Source: DAOTKC01 sp035449045
Lineage (GTDB): Bacteria; Bacillota; Clostridia; Christensenellales; CAG-917
Length of the DNA stretch: 64,000 bases
Assembly: GCA_035449045.1 (NCBI GenBank)
Contig: DAOTKC010000001.1
Location: forward strand, 1 to 64,000
Direction: 5' to 3'
The translations under genes were made by a program, and so were the position numbers. This document shows, piece by piece, positions 49,711 to 59,426 of this stretch. The notes beneath the pieces are model-generated. The model ran no database searches and was not told the origin of the DNA. It was given only the letters and a program-made list of their open reading frames with translations. How positions within the stretch are numbered: the stretch's first letter is position 1; each line of letters begins with the position of its first letter.

Positions 49711-52140
49711 ATGGATATGTTGAAGGTCGAAAAAAAGTGGCAGAAAATTTGGGCGGACACCGGCGCCTATAAATTCAACCGCGGGAACGCCGATAAAAAA
49801 TATTACGTTCTCGAGATGTTTTCCTATCCTTCGGGCGCGCGGCTTCACGTCGGGCATTGGTTCAACTACGGCCCAAGCGACAGCTTCGCGCGCTTTAAGA
49901 GAATGCAAGGCTTCGAGGTCTTTCATCCCATGGGCTTTGACGCTTTCGGCCTTCCCGCCGAAAATTACGCCATAAAGACGGGCATCCACCCCAAGGACAG
50001 CACGCTCAAAAACATAGCGACGATGGAAGAGCAGCTCCGCGCCATCGGCGCCACCTACGATTGGGACTATGAGGTCATCACCTGCAACGAGGATTACTAT
50101 AAATGGACGCAGTGGCTGTTCCTTCAGCTCTATAAAAAGGGGCTGGCCTACCGCAAGGAAGCGCCCGTCAACTGGTGCCCCAACTGCAACACCGTGCTCG
50201 CCAACGAGCAGGTCTTGAATAACATCGAATGCGAGCGCTGCCATTCCACCGTCACCAGACGCAATCTGACGCAGTGGTTTTTCAAGATTACCGACTACGC
50301 CGAGGAGCTTCTCGCCGGACTCGACAAGCTTGACTGGCCCGAAAAGACCAAGCTGATGCAGAAAAACTGGATAGGCAAGTCATTCGGCGGCGAGGTAGAG
50401 TTTACTACGCCCGCAGGGAACAGCTTCCGCGTCTTCACCACCCGCGCCGACACGCTGTTCGGCGTCAGCTATGTCGTGCTGGCTCCCGAACACCCGCTGG
50501 TCGCCGTCGTTACGACGGAAGAAAGAAAACAGGCGGTTGCCGGCTATATCGAGGCGAGCGCCAAGGTTAACGAAATCGAAAGGCTGTCTACGGCGCGCGA
50601 AAAGACGGGCGTGTTCACGGGCGGCTACGCAATAAATCCCATAAACGGGCGGATAGTGCCCATCTATATCGCCGACTACGTGCTGGCGTCCTACGGCACG
50701 GGCGCCGTCATGGGCGTTCCTGCGCACGACGAGCGCGACTTCGTTTTCGCCACTAAATACAACCTCCCCATCGAGCGCGTCATCAAGGGCGCGGCGGGCG
50801 TCGACGACGCACTGCCCTTTGTCGAGGACGGAATAATGGTCAATTCGCCCGGCTTCGACGGGCTTTCCTCGGAGGAAGGGCGCGGACGCGTCATAGCCGA
50901 GCTTTCGGCCAAAGATAAGGGCGGCCTCAAGGTCAACTACCGCCTCCGCGACTGGTTGGTCAGCCGCCAGCGCTATTGGGGCGCTCCCATTCCCATCATT
51001 CACTGCGAGCGTTGCGGCGAGGTGCCGGTGGACGAAGAGGATTTGCCGGTCCAGCTCCCCTACAACGTCGACTTCACGCCCGACGGCAAATCTCCCCTCC
51101 AAAAGAGCGAGGAGTTTATGCGCGTAAGATGCCCCAAGTGCGGCGGATGGGCGCGCCGCGACGCCGACACCCTCGATACCTTCGTCTGCTCGTCGTGGTA
51201 TTATCTGCGCTATCCCGACGCAAAAAACGATAAGACGGCCTTCGACACCACTTGGATAAACAAGATGCTACCCGTAGATAAATACGTCGGCGGCGCCGAA
51301 CACACTTGCATGCATCTGCTTTACGCGAGGTTTTTCACTAAAGCTCTTCGCGATATGGGGTATTTGAATTTCGACGAACCTTTCACTTCGTTAGTCCATC
51401 AGGGCACGATTTTAGGCCCCGACGGCAACCGCATGTCCAAGAGCATGGGCAACGTGGTATCGCCCGACGACAACGTCAAAAAATACGGCTCCGACGCCTT
51501 CCGCCTCTATCTTATGTTCGGCTTTTCCTATATCGAGGGCGGGCCATGGAACGACAAGGGGCTGGAGTCGGTCGTAAAATTCATGGAAAGGGTGGAGCGT
51601 CTCTTCATTAAATCAAAAGACGTGGCAACGCCCAAGAAAGAAAAAACGGCCGCCGAAAAGGAGCTCGCTTTCGTAATCCATTCGACGATAAAGAGCGTCA
51701 CCAAGGATATGGAGGACTTCAGCTTCAACACCGCGATAGCGAGGTTGATGGAGCTCACCAACGCGCTCTACGCCTACGACAATGCCCAAACCGACAAGCA
51801 CCCCGTATTCAAAGAGGGGCTTAAGACGCTGCTTCATTTGATGGCGCCGCTGACGCCCCATTTCTGCGAGGAATTGAACGAGCTTACGGGCGGAACAAAG
51901 AGTGTGTTTTGCGAAAAATATCCCGTCTGCGACGAGAGCGCGCTTGTGAGGGACGAGGTCGAGCTGGCAGTGCAAATCAACAGCCGCGTCAAGGCCAAGA
52001 TAACGGTGCCGGCGTCTTTTACCGATGCCGAGATAGAGGCGTTCGCGCTTTCAACCGAGGCGATAAAAAACCTCATCGGCGGAGCCGAGGTAAAGAAAGT
52101 CATAATAATCAAAAACAGGCTGATTAACATAGTGATTTAG
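49711..52140 (+). CDS. leuS: Leucyl-tRNA synthetase
   Basis: This 809-residue class I synthetase charges tRNA-Leu. The HIGH motif appears as HVGH in GARLHVGHWFNYG, and KMSKS as NRMSKSMGN. The editing CP1 domain is present (TTRADTLFGVSYVVLAPEH), and a zinc-type insertion has CPNC, CERC and later CERCG, CPKCGG. The start at 49711 (MDMLKVEKKW) is favoured because GAGG lies 10 nt before it; a TTG nine bases upstream has none. Its own promoter precedes it, and serS follows 94 nt downstream. Confidence 0.97.
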   Translation: MDMLKVEKKWQKIWADTGAYKFNRGNADKKYYVLEMFSYPSGARLHVGHWFNYGPSDSFARFKRMQGFEVFHPMGFDAFGLPAENYAIKTGIHPKDSTLKNIATMEEQLRAIGATYDWDYEVITCNEDYYKWTQWLFLQLYKKGLAYRKEAPVNWCPNCNTVLANEQVLNNIECERCHSTVTRRNLTQWFFKITDYAEELLAGLDKLDWPEKTKLMQKNWIGKSFGGEVEFTTPAGNSFRVFTTRADTLFGVSYVVLAPEHPLVAVVTTEERKQAVAGYIEASAKVNEIERLSTAREKTGVFTGGYAINPINGRIVPIYIADYVLASYGTGAVMGVPAHDERDFVFATKYNLPIERVIKGAAGVDDALPFVEDGIMVNSPGFDGLSSEEGRGRVIAELSAKDKGGLKVNYRLRDWLVSRQRYWGAPIPIIHCERCGEVPVDEEDLPVQLPYNVDFTPDGKSPLQKSEEFMRVRCPKCGGWARRDADTLDTFVCSSWYYLRYPDAKNDKTAFDTTWINKMLPVDKYVGGAEHTCMHLLYARFFTKALRDMGYLNFDEPFTSLVHQGTILGPDGNRMSKSMGNVVSPDDNVKKYGSDAFRLYLMFGFSYIEGGPWNDKGLESVVKFMERVERLFIKSKDVATPKKEKTAAEKELAFVIHSTIKSVTKDMEDFSFNTAIARLMELTNALYAYDNAQTDKHPVFKEGLKTLLHLMAPLTPHFCEELNELTGGTKSVFCEKYPVCDESALVRDEVELAVQINSRVKAKITVPASFTDAEIEAFALSTEAIKNLIGGAEVKKVIIIKNRLINIVI

Positions 52141-52234
52141 AGTTAAACCCCGCATTTTACGATAATCAAGCCGCGCGGAATTTGTCGATTTATAGCAAAA
52201 GATTTTAATTTTATTGTAGATAGCAGGTGCTTTT

Positions 52235-53497
52235 ATGTTGGATTTATATTTAATTCGTCAAAACCCCGAGTTTGTCAAAGACGCCTTAAAAAAGAAGGAC
52301 TTCGACGCCGATTTTTCCGCCCTTCTCGAGTGGGACTCCAGGCGCCGCTCCTTGATTAACGAAATCGAGAGCTTAAAGTCCAAGCGCAACAAGGTTTCGG
52401 CCTCCGTGCCCGCCGTCAAAAAAGCGGGCGGCGACGTGGCCGCGATTTTTGCCGAAATGAAAAAAATCGGTGAGGACATCGCGGCGGGCGACCTCGAAAT
52501 CGACGCCTTAAGCACCAAGATAAACGATTTTCTTTTAAGGCTTCCCAATATGCCCGACGCCGACCTTACCCCGGGCGGCAAGGAAAATAACGCGGTCGTC
52601 AAGGTGTTCGGCCAAAAGCCCGAGCACTCTTTTAAAATTAAAAACCACGTCGAAATCTGCACCGCGATGGGCTTAATCGACTACGAGCGCGGCGTCAAGC
52701 TTTCGGGCAGCGGGTTCTGGATTTACCGCGGGCTGGGCGCAAGGTTGGAATGGGCTTTACTCAACTATTTTATCGCCGAACATCTAGCCGACGGCTACGA
52801 GTTCATTCTTCCGCCCCATCAGCTCGGCTATAACTGCGGGCTGGGCGCCGGCCAGTTCCCCAAATTTGCCGACGAGGTTTACTGGATTGAGGGCGAAGCG
52901 GACAAGACCAAAAACCGATTCATGCTGCCCACCGCCGAGACGGCGCTCGTCAACCTCTTCGCGGGAGAAATTTTGGAGGAGGACAAGCTTCCCGTCAAGC
53001 TTTTCGCCTACACGCCTTGCTTCAGAAAGGAAGCGGGAAGCTACGGCAGCGAGGAGCGCGGCATGATAAGGGGGCACCAGTTCAACAAGGTCGAGATGGT
53101 TCAAATCGCCTCGCCCAAAAACTCGGCGGCGGCCTTTGCCGAGCTAGTCGAAAAGGCGGCGCGGCTGGTCGAAAAGCTGGGGCTTCACTTCCGCGTAAGC
53201 AAGCTCGCGGCGGGCGACTGCTCGGCGTCGATGGCGAGGACTTACGACATCGAGGTGTGGATTCCCAGCATGGGCATATTCAAGGAAGTCAGCTCGGTTT
53301 CTAACGCCAACGATTTTCAGGCGCGCCGGAATAACACAAGATACCGCGACCTCGCGACGGGTAAAACGGCCTTCGTCCACACCTTGAACGGTAGCGGCCT
53401 TGCGACAAGCCGCCTCATTCCCGCCATTGTCGAGCAGTTCCAGACCGAGGACGGCGGATTTATAATTCCCGAAGTCTTGAAAAAATACATGCCGTAG
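52235..53497 (+). CDS. serS: Seryl-tRNA synthetase
   Basis: This 420-residue class II synthetase charges tRNA-Ser. The N-terminal coiled-coil arm that binds the tRNA long variable arm is at about residues 25-105. Motif 2 is FRKEAGSYGSEERGMIRGHQ; the motif 3 region is NGSGLATSRLIPAIVE. The substrate segment SNANDFQARRNN is standard. A terminator follows at once. Confidence 0.97.
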   Translation: MLDLYLIRQNPEFVKDALKKKDFDADFSALLEWDSRRRSLINEIESLKSKRNKVSASVPAVKKAGGDVAAIFAEMKKIGEDIAAGDLEIDALSTKINDFLLRLPNMPDADLTPGGKENNAVVKVFGQKPEHSFKIKNHVEICTAMGLIDYERGVKLSGSGFWIYRGLGARLEWALLNYFIAEHLADGYEFILPPHQLGYNCGLGAGQFPKFADEVYWIEGEADKTKNRFMLPTAETALVNLFAGEILEEDKLPVKLFAYTPCFRKEAGSYGSEERGMIRGHQFNKVEMVQIASPKNSAAAFAELVEKAARLVEKLGLHFRVSKLAAGDCSASMARTYDIEVWIPSMGIFKEVSSVSNANDFQARRNNTRYRDLATGKTAFVHTLNGSGLATSRLIPAIVEQFQTEDGGFIIPEVLKKYMP

Positions 53498-53533
53498 GCC
53501 TAAGAATAAAAATCGCCAAGTTATAAAATAAGT

Positions 53534-53563
53534 AAAAATCCGCCTCTTTCGGCGGATTTTTTT
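53534..53563 (+). terminator. Terminator after serS
   Basis: AAAAATCCGCC and GGCGGATTTTTTT arms around a 6-nt loop. It lies only 59 nt upstream of the chosen spoIIE start. Confidence 0.85.
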
Positions 53564-53621
53564 ACATTTTCCGAGCCTTTCGGAAATGTTTTTCAGTTTA
53601 AAAAAGCTATCATTTTTTCTT

Positions 53622-55880
53622 ATGAAAAGAAAGATAGATTACGCCGCCGTCGCAAAATATATTACATATTTTTTAATTTTCGTGCTTCTCCACAACGCCA
53701 AAACAAAGAGCGGGCTGACGCCATTTGCGCTCGGTTTTTTCGCCGCCCTCGTCTACTCGCGCGAAAATCTCTGGCTGCTCGCGCCGCTCTATGTGCTGGG
53801 CTCCTTCACGGCAGGCGTCAGCTGGCAGGGATTGGTCATCGCGGCGACGCCCGCCGTCGTGTTCGCGATAGCTTATTTCGTCCATTATAAAATTAAAAAG
53901 CCCGTCAATCTGCTCTTTTTAAACATTTACGCCCTTATCTGTCAGGCGCCCTACGTCGCCTTTTCCGCCGTCAGTCTTGCCGGCGCCATGGACGCCGTTT
54001 TAACCGTCATAATCGCACAGCTGTTTACTTATACCTCGACGGTCGTCGTCTACGCAATCAAAGTGCGGGGCATAAACTATAAGTTCTCGGTCGACGAGGC
54101 GATAAGCGCCGAAGTGGTGCTCGCCGTGTTTTCGCTCTCGGTGTGGTGTTTGAATTTCTACGGCTTTTCGCCCTTTTTTGGCGCGGCCGCCTTCGTCATT
54201 TTAGCCGCCGCGGCTTCCTTCCCCTTCGGAACGGCTCTCGCGCTCGGCGCCGTCCTCGGTATAGGCGCGGCATTTTCGAGCGGCAGCCTCATTATGACGG
54301 CCGTTCTCGCGCTTTGGGCGGTGGCGGCGTCCTCGCTGAAGACTAAAACGATGATTTTTTCGGCTGTCGCTATCGTCGCCGTTGACCTTCTCGCAGGCTA
54401 TTATTTTAAGGCGTATCCCGGCGGATATTCCTATCTCAATTTGATTTCGCTCGCGATAGGCCTTGCCGCCTACTTCGTCCTTCCCAAGCGCACCAAGCAG
54501 TTTCTCGCCTCGGTGTCCAAGACTTTCCGCGACACTTATTCCTCGCGCACCCTCGTCAACAAAAGCCGCGAGCGCGTCGCGGAAAGGCTTGTCGCGCTCT
54601 CCAAGGTATTCACCGATATGAGCGCGCTCCTTTCCGGCGACAATCTTTCGGAAATTCCTATGAGCGGCGGGCGGAGGCTTGCTAAGGATATCGGGTTTAA
54701 GGTTTGCGGCCGTTGTGACAACGCCGAAAACTGCGCCGCCGCGCTGGGCGGCGACATCTCCTGCGTCCTTGAGCCCGTTGCCGAAGTGGTGCTGGACAGC
54801 GGCCGCGCCACCATGCTCAACATGCCGCCCTTCATAACCTCGCGCTGCAAAAAAATTCCCGAGCTCATCGCCGCTCTGAACCGCGGTGTGCTTCTGATGG
54901 CGGAATGGGACGCCTCCCGCGAGAGCATCGACCACGGCAGAAAGATGATAGCCGACGAGATGGCGGGCGTGGGCGAGCTTCTTTGCGGCTTGGCGTCCGA
55001 CGTCAAGCGGCGGCTCGCTTTCGACGCCGCCCTCGAAAAGCGGCTAATTGACGAGCTTTCCTATCACAACGTCATAGCCAGCGAGGCGGCGGTATACGGC
55101 GAGGAGGAAAAATCGGCGACGCTGGTCGTCCGCGAGACCGACGCCGGCAAACCCGCCCTCATTCGGATTTTAAACAGGGTGCTGGGCGCCTCCATGGAGC
55201 TGGAATATGCCGCCGACGCCATGAACGGCTGGCAGACGCTCCACTTCAAGCGCGCGCCCGCATTTGAGGCCGTCTTCGGCGCGGCGCGCGAGAAAAAGCC
55301 GGGCAACGCGGTATCGGGCGACACCGTCTCTTTCGAGCGGATAGGCGACGTCCTCGTCATGTCGCTTTCCGACGGCATGGGCAGCGGCGAGGAGGCGCAC
55401 CGAGCGTCCGCCGCCGCGCTTTCGCTCATCGAAAACTTTTACCGCGCCGGCTTCGGCAACGAAGTCGTAATGTCACTCAGCAACCGCATGCTGTCGCTCG
55501 TCGGCGGCGAGAGCTTCAGCACGCTCGATATCGCCGCCGTCAATTTGAAGTCGGGCGCCGTCGACCTCATCAAGCTGGGCTCGGCCGATGGCATAATAAA
55601 GAGCGGCGGCAAGCTCGAAATCATCGAATCCAAGGGCTTGCCCGTCGGAATACTCGATAAAATCACGCCCGCCATCGAGCGGCGGACGCTGTCCCACGGC
55701 GATATCATCGTCATGGTTTCGGACGGCGTCGTAGACGCGCTCGGCAACGACCGACTTTTGGATATAATATCAAGCGAAACCACGCTAAACCCGCAAGTGC
55801 TGGCCGACGCCGTCCTCGACGCAGCGAAAAGCTTTGGGCTTCGTGACGACGCCACCGCGCTCGCCTTAAGGCTGGTTTAA
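53622..55880 (+). CDS. spoIIE: Stage II sporulation protein E (PP2C phosphatase)
   Basis: This protein has about 752 residues. About ten membrane segments (1-300) anchor it; a central region with CGRCDNAENC is followed by a C-terminal PP2C-like phosphatase (about 535-750) with SLSDGMGSGEEAHRAS and VMVSDGVVDAL, whose aspartates bind Mn. SpoIIE dephosphorylates SpoIIAA to free sigma-F in the forespore and helps asymmetric septation. The start is uncertain: 53622 (MKRKIDYA) gives a basic N-terminus typical of the family, but an in-frame ATG at 53586 exists and neither has a good SD. No promoter lies between the serS terminator and the gene, unless it overlaps the terminator. Confidence 0.93.
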   Translation: MKRKIDYAAVAKYITYFLIFVLLHNAKTKSGLTPFALGFFAALVYSRENLWLLAPLYVLGSFTAGVSWQGLVIAATPAVVFAIAYFVHYKIKKPVNLLFLNIYALICQAPYVAFSAVSLAGAMDAVLTVIIAQLFTYTSTVVVYAIKVRGINYKFSVDEAISAEVVLAVFSLSVWCLNFYGFSPFFGAAAFVILAAAASFPFGTALALGAVLGIGAAFSSGSLIMTAVLALWAVAASSLKTKTMIFSAVAIVAVDLLAGYYFKAYPGGYSYLNLISLAIGLAAYFVLPKRTKQFLASVSKTFRDTYSSRTLVNKSRERVAERLVALSKVFTDMSALLSGDNLSEIPMSGGRRLAKDIGFKVCGRCDNAENCAAALGGDISCVLEPVAEVVLDSGRATMLNMPPFITSRCKKIPELIAALNRGVLLMAEWDASRESIDHGRKMIADEMAGVGELLCGLASDVKRRLAFDAALEKRLIDELSYHNVIASEAAVYGEEEKSATLVVRETDAGKPALIRILNRVLGASMELEYAADAMNGWQTLHFKRAPAFEAVFGAAREKKPGNAVSGDTVSFERIGDVLVMSLSDGMGSGEEAHRASAAALSLIENFYRAGFGNEVVMSLSNRMLSLVGGESFSTLDIAAVNLKSGAVDLIKLGSADGIIKSGGKLEIIESKGLPVGILDKITPAIERRTLSHGDIIVMVSDGVVDALGNDRLLDIISSETTLNPQVLADAVLDAAKSFGLRDDATALALRLV

Positions 55881-55968
55881 TTTAAATATTTAAACTTCCG
55901 ATAACTCGATTTAAATTTCACAAGCATGTAAACAAATTAATAAAATTTTAAGCAAGAAAATTTGGCGC

Positions 55969-56045
55969 AGGCCGAAAGGCTTTTTTCCGCGCGCTCTTTA
56001 GCTCTGGCGCGGAATTTTTGCTTTTGAGGCCGAAGGCCTTTATAT
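55969..56045 (+). terminator. Three tandem hairpins between spoIIE and tilS
   Basis: First, AGGCC-GAAA-GGCTT and a T-run (55969-55986). Second, TTCCGCGC (55985-55992) with GCGCGGAA (56007-56014) and TTTTT. Third, AGGCC-GAA-GGCCT near 56026-56039 followed by TTATAT. The first two overlap and may be alternative folds. They should block read-through into tilS. Confidence 0.65.
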
Positions 56046-56076
56046 CACGCGCCTTTTTAAGCGGTTTATTTTGGAC

Positions 56077-56105
56077 TTGTATAGCAATAATCTTTGTGAT
56101 ATAAT
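56077..56105 (+). promoter_or_regulatory. Promoter of tilS
   Basis: TTGTAT (56077-56082), a 17-nt spacer and consensus TATAAT (56100-56105). The predicted start of transcription is about 56112, only two bases before the ATG at 56114. Confidence 0.7.
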
Positions 56106-56113
56106 ATTTTAAT

Positions 56114-57454
56114 ATGCAAAACCTCGATTTCAACGGCTTGGATTTAAGCGGCAGCGTTGTCGCGCTCGCCGTCAGCGGCGGGCGGGATTCCATGGCGATG
56201 CTTGATATGTTTTTAAAAGAAGCGTCCGCCGTCAAGGATTTTTTTGTCGTCAATGTCGAGCACGGCATAAGGGGCGAGAGCTCCAAGCGCGACAGCCGCT
56301 TTGTCGAGAAATATTGCAAAAAGCGTGGTATCAGGTTTTTGGGGCTTTCGCTGGACGTCCCCGCCCTGAAAAAAGAGAGCGGACTGACTCTTGAGGAAGC
56401 GGCGCGCGAGGCTAGGTATCGCGAATTTTTTAAGCTTTTGGACGGCGGCGAGGCCGACTTGTTTCTGACGGCCCACAACCGCGACGACCTAGCCGAAACG
56501 GTTTTGATGCGGATTTTAAGGGGCACCGGCGTCAGGGGGCTTTCGGGCATTTCCTCGCGCGGCAGAATTCTACGCCCCATGCTCAAAATCACGAGAGCCG
56601 AAATAGACAGATACGTTCAAGAAAACGGCGTCCCCTTTGTTGAGGACGAAACCAATTCGGACTCCGCTTACGCGCGAAACTTTATAAGGCACCAAGCGTT
56701 GCCGCTTTTAAAGACGCGCTGGCCCGAAGCCTCGGAAAATTTAGCGCGCCTAGCCGAAAACGCCGCCGAAGCGACGGCTTTTATCGAGAAATGCACGCCC
56801 GCATTTACTCTTAAGGACGGCGCAGCGGTCTTCGACGCCGCCGATTTGAGCGAGCCCGCGCCCGCCAAGGCCGCCTTTCAAAGCGCCGCCCGCGCGCTGG
56901 GCGCCGTCAAGGATATCGAGCGGAAGCATCTGGAAGCGCTTTATAAGCTGAGCCGAGCCGAAAACGGCAAATCGCTCGACTTGCCCTACGGACTTTCGGC
57001 ACACAAAGAATACCGCCATTTAGTCATTAATAAAGCGGAAGAAAGCCAAAAAACCGAGATAGCCGCGCCAAAAACTGCCGAGGGCTGGCAAGCACTCTTT
57101 CTTCCCTCGTCTTTGGGAATGGTGAGCTTCGAGGTCAAAGAGTGTTCCTCGGGCGAAGCCGCGACTATTTTTGGCGGTGAAAAGCTTATCATAGATTTTG
57201 CCAAAATCCCCGAGGGCGCCGTCTTGAGAAACCGAAGGGAAGGCGACTACTTTCATAAATTCGGCGGCGGAAAAGTCAGCCTTTCCGATTATCTTATCGA
57301 TAAAAAAATCCCCAAAAGGCTGCGCGACCGCCTGATTTTGCTCGGCATGGGCTCCGAAGTCCTCTTTATCGCGGGCGTCGAAATTTCCGACAAAGTAAAA
57401 ACCGAGGGCGACACGCGCGCGGTTTTAGTCGTTAAAACAGGCGAAAAGCCATAA
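56114..57454 (+). CDS. tilS: tRNA(Ile)-lysidine synthase
   Basis: This 446-residue enzyme adds lysine to C34 of tRNA-Ile(CAU), changing its decoding to AUA. The PP-loop ATPase motif is AVSGGRDSMAML at residues 18-29, followed by NVEHGIRGESSKRDS and the TAHNRDDLAETVLMR motif. A TilS substrate-binding and C-terminal domain follow (YLIDKKIPKRLRDRL). The start at 56114 is required to keep the PP-loop intact but has no SD. hpt follows, as in most Firmicutes. The mRNA may be nearly leaderless. Confidence 0.95.
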   Translation: MQNLDFNGLDLSGSVVALAVSGGRDSMAMLDMFLKEASAVKDFFVVNVEHGIRGESSKRDSRFVEKYCKKRGIRFLGLSLDVPALKKESGLTLEEAAREARYREFFKLLDGGEADLFLTAHNRDDLAETVLMRILRGTGVRGLSGISSRGRILRPMLKITRAEIDRYVQENGVPFVEDETNSDSAYARNFIRHQALPLLKTRWPEASENLARLAENAAEATAFIEKCTPAFTLKDGAAVFDAADLSEPAPAKAAFQSAARALGAVKDIERKHLEALYKLSRAENGKSLDLPYGLSAHKEYRHLVINKAEESQKTEIAAPKTAEGWQALFLPSSLGMVSFEVKECSSGEAATIFGGEKLIIDFAKIPEGAVLRNRREGDYFHKFGGGKVSLSDYLIDKKIPKRLRDRLILLGMGSEVLFIAGVEISDKVKTEGDTRAVLVVKTGEKP

Positions 57455-57538
57455 TCACCCGAATTATACTAAATCTCGCGTTCGGGACACTATAAGAAAA
57501 AATGCGTAGGTAAAAAGCATATAAAATAACGGTGGAGT

Positions 57539-58090
57539 ATGAATTACGGAAGAGACATCGAAAGAATTTTAATCAGCGAAGCCGAGATAGCCAAAAGAGT
57601 GGCCGAGCTCGGCGAACAAATCAGCCGCGACTACGCCGGGCGCGACATCATGCTTATTGCCGTGCTCAAGGGTGCCTATATGTTCACGGCGGATTTAATC
57701 AGAAAAATCGAGGGCGACGTCAGTGTCGATTTCATATCGATTCGGAGCTACAACGGCACGACGACGAGCGGCGAAGTCCATCTTCTGCAGGATTTAAAGG
57801 CGCCGGTATACGGCAAGAACATCCTGCTCGTCGAGGACATCATCGACTCGGGCATAACGCTCTCTTATCTCAAAAACATGTTGCTTGCGAGAAAGCCCGG
57901 CTCCTTTAAAATCGCCTGTCTGCTCGACAAGGCCGACAGACGGCAGGTGCCGCAGGTCATCGATTATGCCGGCTTCACCATCCCCAACGAGTTCGTCGTC
58001 GGCTACGGCATGGACTATAACGAAAAATACCGAAACCTCCCCGATATCTGCGTGCTGGCGCCCTCGGAATATCAAGGGGACAAAGCGTAG
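57539..58090 (+). CDS. hpt: Hypoxanthine phosphoribosyltransferase
   Basis: This 183-residue purine-salvage enzyme converts hypoxanthine or guanine with PRPP to IMP or GMP. The PRPP loop is LLVEDIIDSGITLSYL, and AVLKGAYMFTADLIRKI forms an N-terminal active-site segment. GGTGGAGT precedes the ATG. It is downstream of tilS (usually tilS-hpt-ftsH), but ftsH is replaced here by cca. It has a 1-nt gap to the cca start. Confidence 0.96.
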   Translation: MNYGRDIERILISEAEIAKRVAELGEQISRDYAGRDIMLIAVLKGAYMFTADLIRKIEGDVSVDFISIRSYNGTTTSGEVHLLQDLKAPVYGKNILLVEDIIDSGITLSYLKNMLLARKPGSFKIACLLDKADRRQVPQVIDYAGFTIPNEFVVGYGMDYNEKYRNLPDICVLAPSEYQGDKA

Positions 58091-58091
58091 A

Positions 58092-59426
58092 ATGGAAATT
58101 GTCATTAGCGAAGCGCTCGCCGAGCTTGCCTCGCACTTCCCCGAACTTTATATTGTGGGCGGCTGCGTAAGAAACTCGCTGCTCGGCTTTGCCGCGGGCG
58201 ATATCGACCTTGCCTCGCCCTTGAACGCCGAGGAAACTGCCGCCGCGCTGGAAGGGACACCCTTCACCACGCTTGCCGTCAGCCCCAGACTGGGCACCCT
58301 TCTCATTTACGGCAAAGGGCTCAAGGCGGAATACACCGCATTCCGCCGCGACAGCTATCCCGAGGGCCTCGGCAGCCATTCCCCCGACGGGGTGGTATTC
58401 ACGCGAGAGCTTGAGGAAGACGCCCGCCGCCGCGATTTTTCGGTCAACGCGCTATACTACGCCGTAAATTCCCGCCGGCTCGTTGACCCATTGGGCGGCC
58501 TTCCCGACCTTGAAAATAAAATCCTTCGCGCCGCCGTCGAACCCAAAAAGGTGTTTTCGGAGGACGGGCTTCGGATTATGCGGCTGGCGCGCTTCGCCGC
58601 CGAGCTCGGTTTTACGCCCGAGGCGGACACTCTTGCGGCCGCCAAAAAGTTTTCCAAAAACCTCGCCGACATCGCCGTCGAGCGAATCTTTTCCGAGTTC
58701 ATGCTCATTTTGAAATCCGACTTAAAATATGGCATTATGAATGCGCCTAAACGCGGCGTCGAAATTTTAGTGGACACCGGCGCGATGAAGTATATCATCC
58801 CCGAACTCATCGACGCGGTGGGCGAGCCGCAAAACCCGATGTATCACAAACTCGATGTTTATCGGCACATTTTGGAGTGTATAAGCCGCGTTTCGGGCGA
58901 CATTAGGCTTGCCGCGCTCTTTCACGACATAGGCAAGCCGCCCACCAAAAAAAGCGACGGCAACACTTACCGCCATGCCGAGGCGGGTGCCGAAATCGCC
59001 GATATGAGGCTGAAAGCGCTCAGGTGCCCCGCCGCGCTCAGGCGCGAAACGGTCAGGTTGGTGCGCTACCACATGCTGCCCGACAATATGCGCGAAAACA
59101 AAATGAGGCTGTTTATTTTGGACAACCTCGATATAGTGGAAAAGCTGATTGAGTTAAAGCGCGCCGACTCGCGGGCGGGAAAGACGAAAGAGGCGGGCGA
59201 ACCCGCGCTGGAGCGGGTCTATAAAAAAATGCTTGCCGAGGGCGCGCCGATGTCCGTCGCCGACCTTCAGGTGGACGGCCGTGACCTTATTGAGCTCGGC
59301 GTGCCCGAAAGAGAAAGAGGAACGGCAATGCACGAGCTCCTCAGGCTTGCCGTAAACGACGAAAGTATGCGCGGGAGAGAGGCTCAGTTGGAATTTTTGA
59401 AAAAGAGAGGGAATAGGTATGAGTAA
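58092..59426 (+). CDS. cca: CCA-adding tRNA nucleotidyltransferase
   Basis: This 444-residue protein has the class II head domain (GGCVRNSLLG and the catalytic DIDLAS carboxylates), the RRDFSVNALYY motif, a central tRNA-binding region and a C-terminal HD domain (LFHDIGKPPTKK). It repairs or adds the 3' CCA end of tRNA. The start at 58092 lies one nucleotide after the hpt stop, with AAGGGGA as SD inside hpt. The rmuC start overlaps its end by 8 nt. Confidence 0.95.
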   Translation: MEIVISEALAELASHFPELYIVGGCVRNSLLGFAAGDIDLASPLNAEETAAALEGTPFTTLAVSPRLGTLLIYGKGLKAEYTAFRRDSYPEGLGSHSPDGVVFTRELEEDARRRDFSVNALYYAVNSRRLVDPLGGLPDLENKILRAAVEPKKVFSEDGLRIMRLARFAAELGFTPEADTLAAAKKFSKNLADIAVERIFSEFMLILKSDLKYGIMNAPKRGVEILVDTGAMKYIIPELIDAVGEPQNPMYHKLDVYRHILECISRVSGDIRLAALFHDIGKPPTKKSDGNTYRHAEAGAEIADMRLKALRCPAALRRETVRLVRYHMLPDNMRENKMRLFILDNLDIVEKLIELKRADSRAGKTKEAGEPALERVYKKMLAEGAPMSVADLQVDGRDLIELGVPERERGTAMHELLRLAVNDESMRGREAQLEFLKKRGNRYE

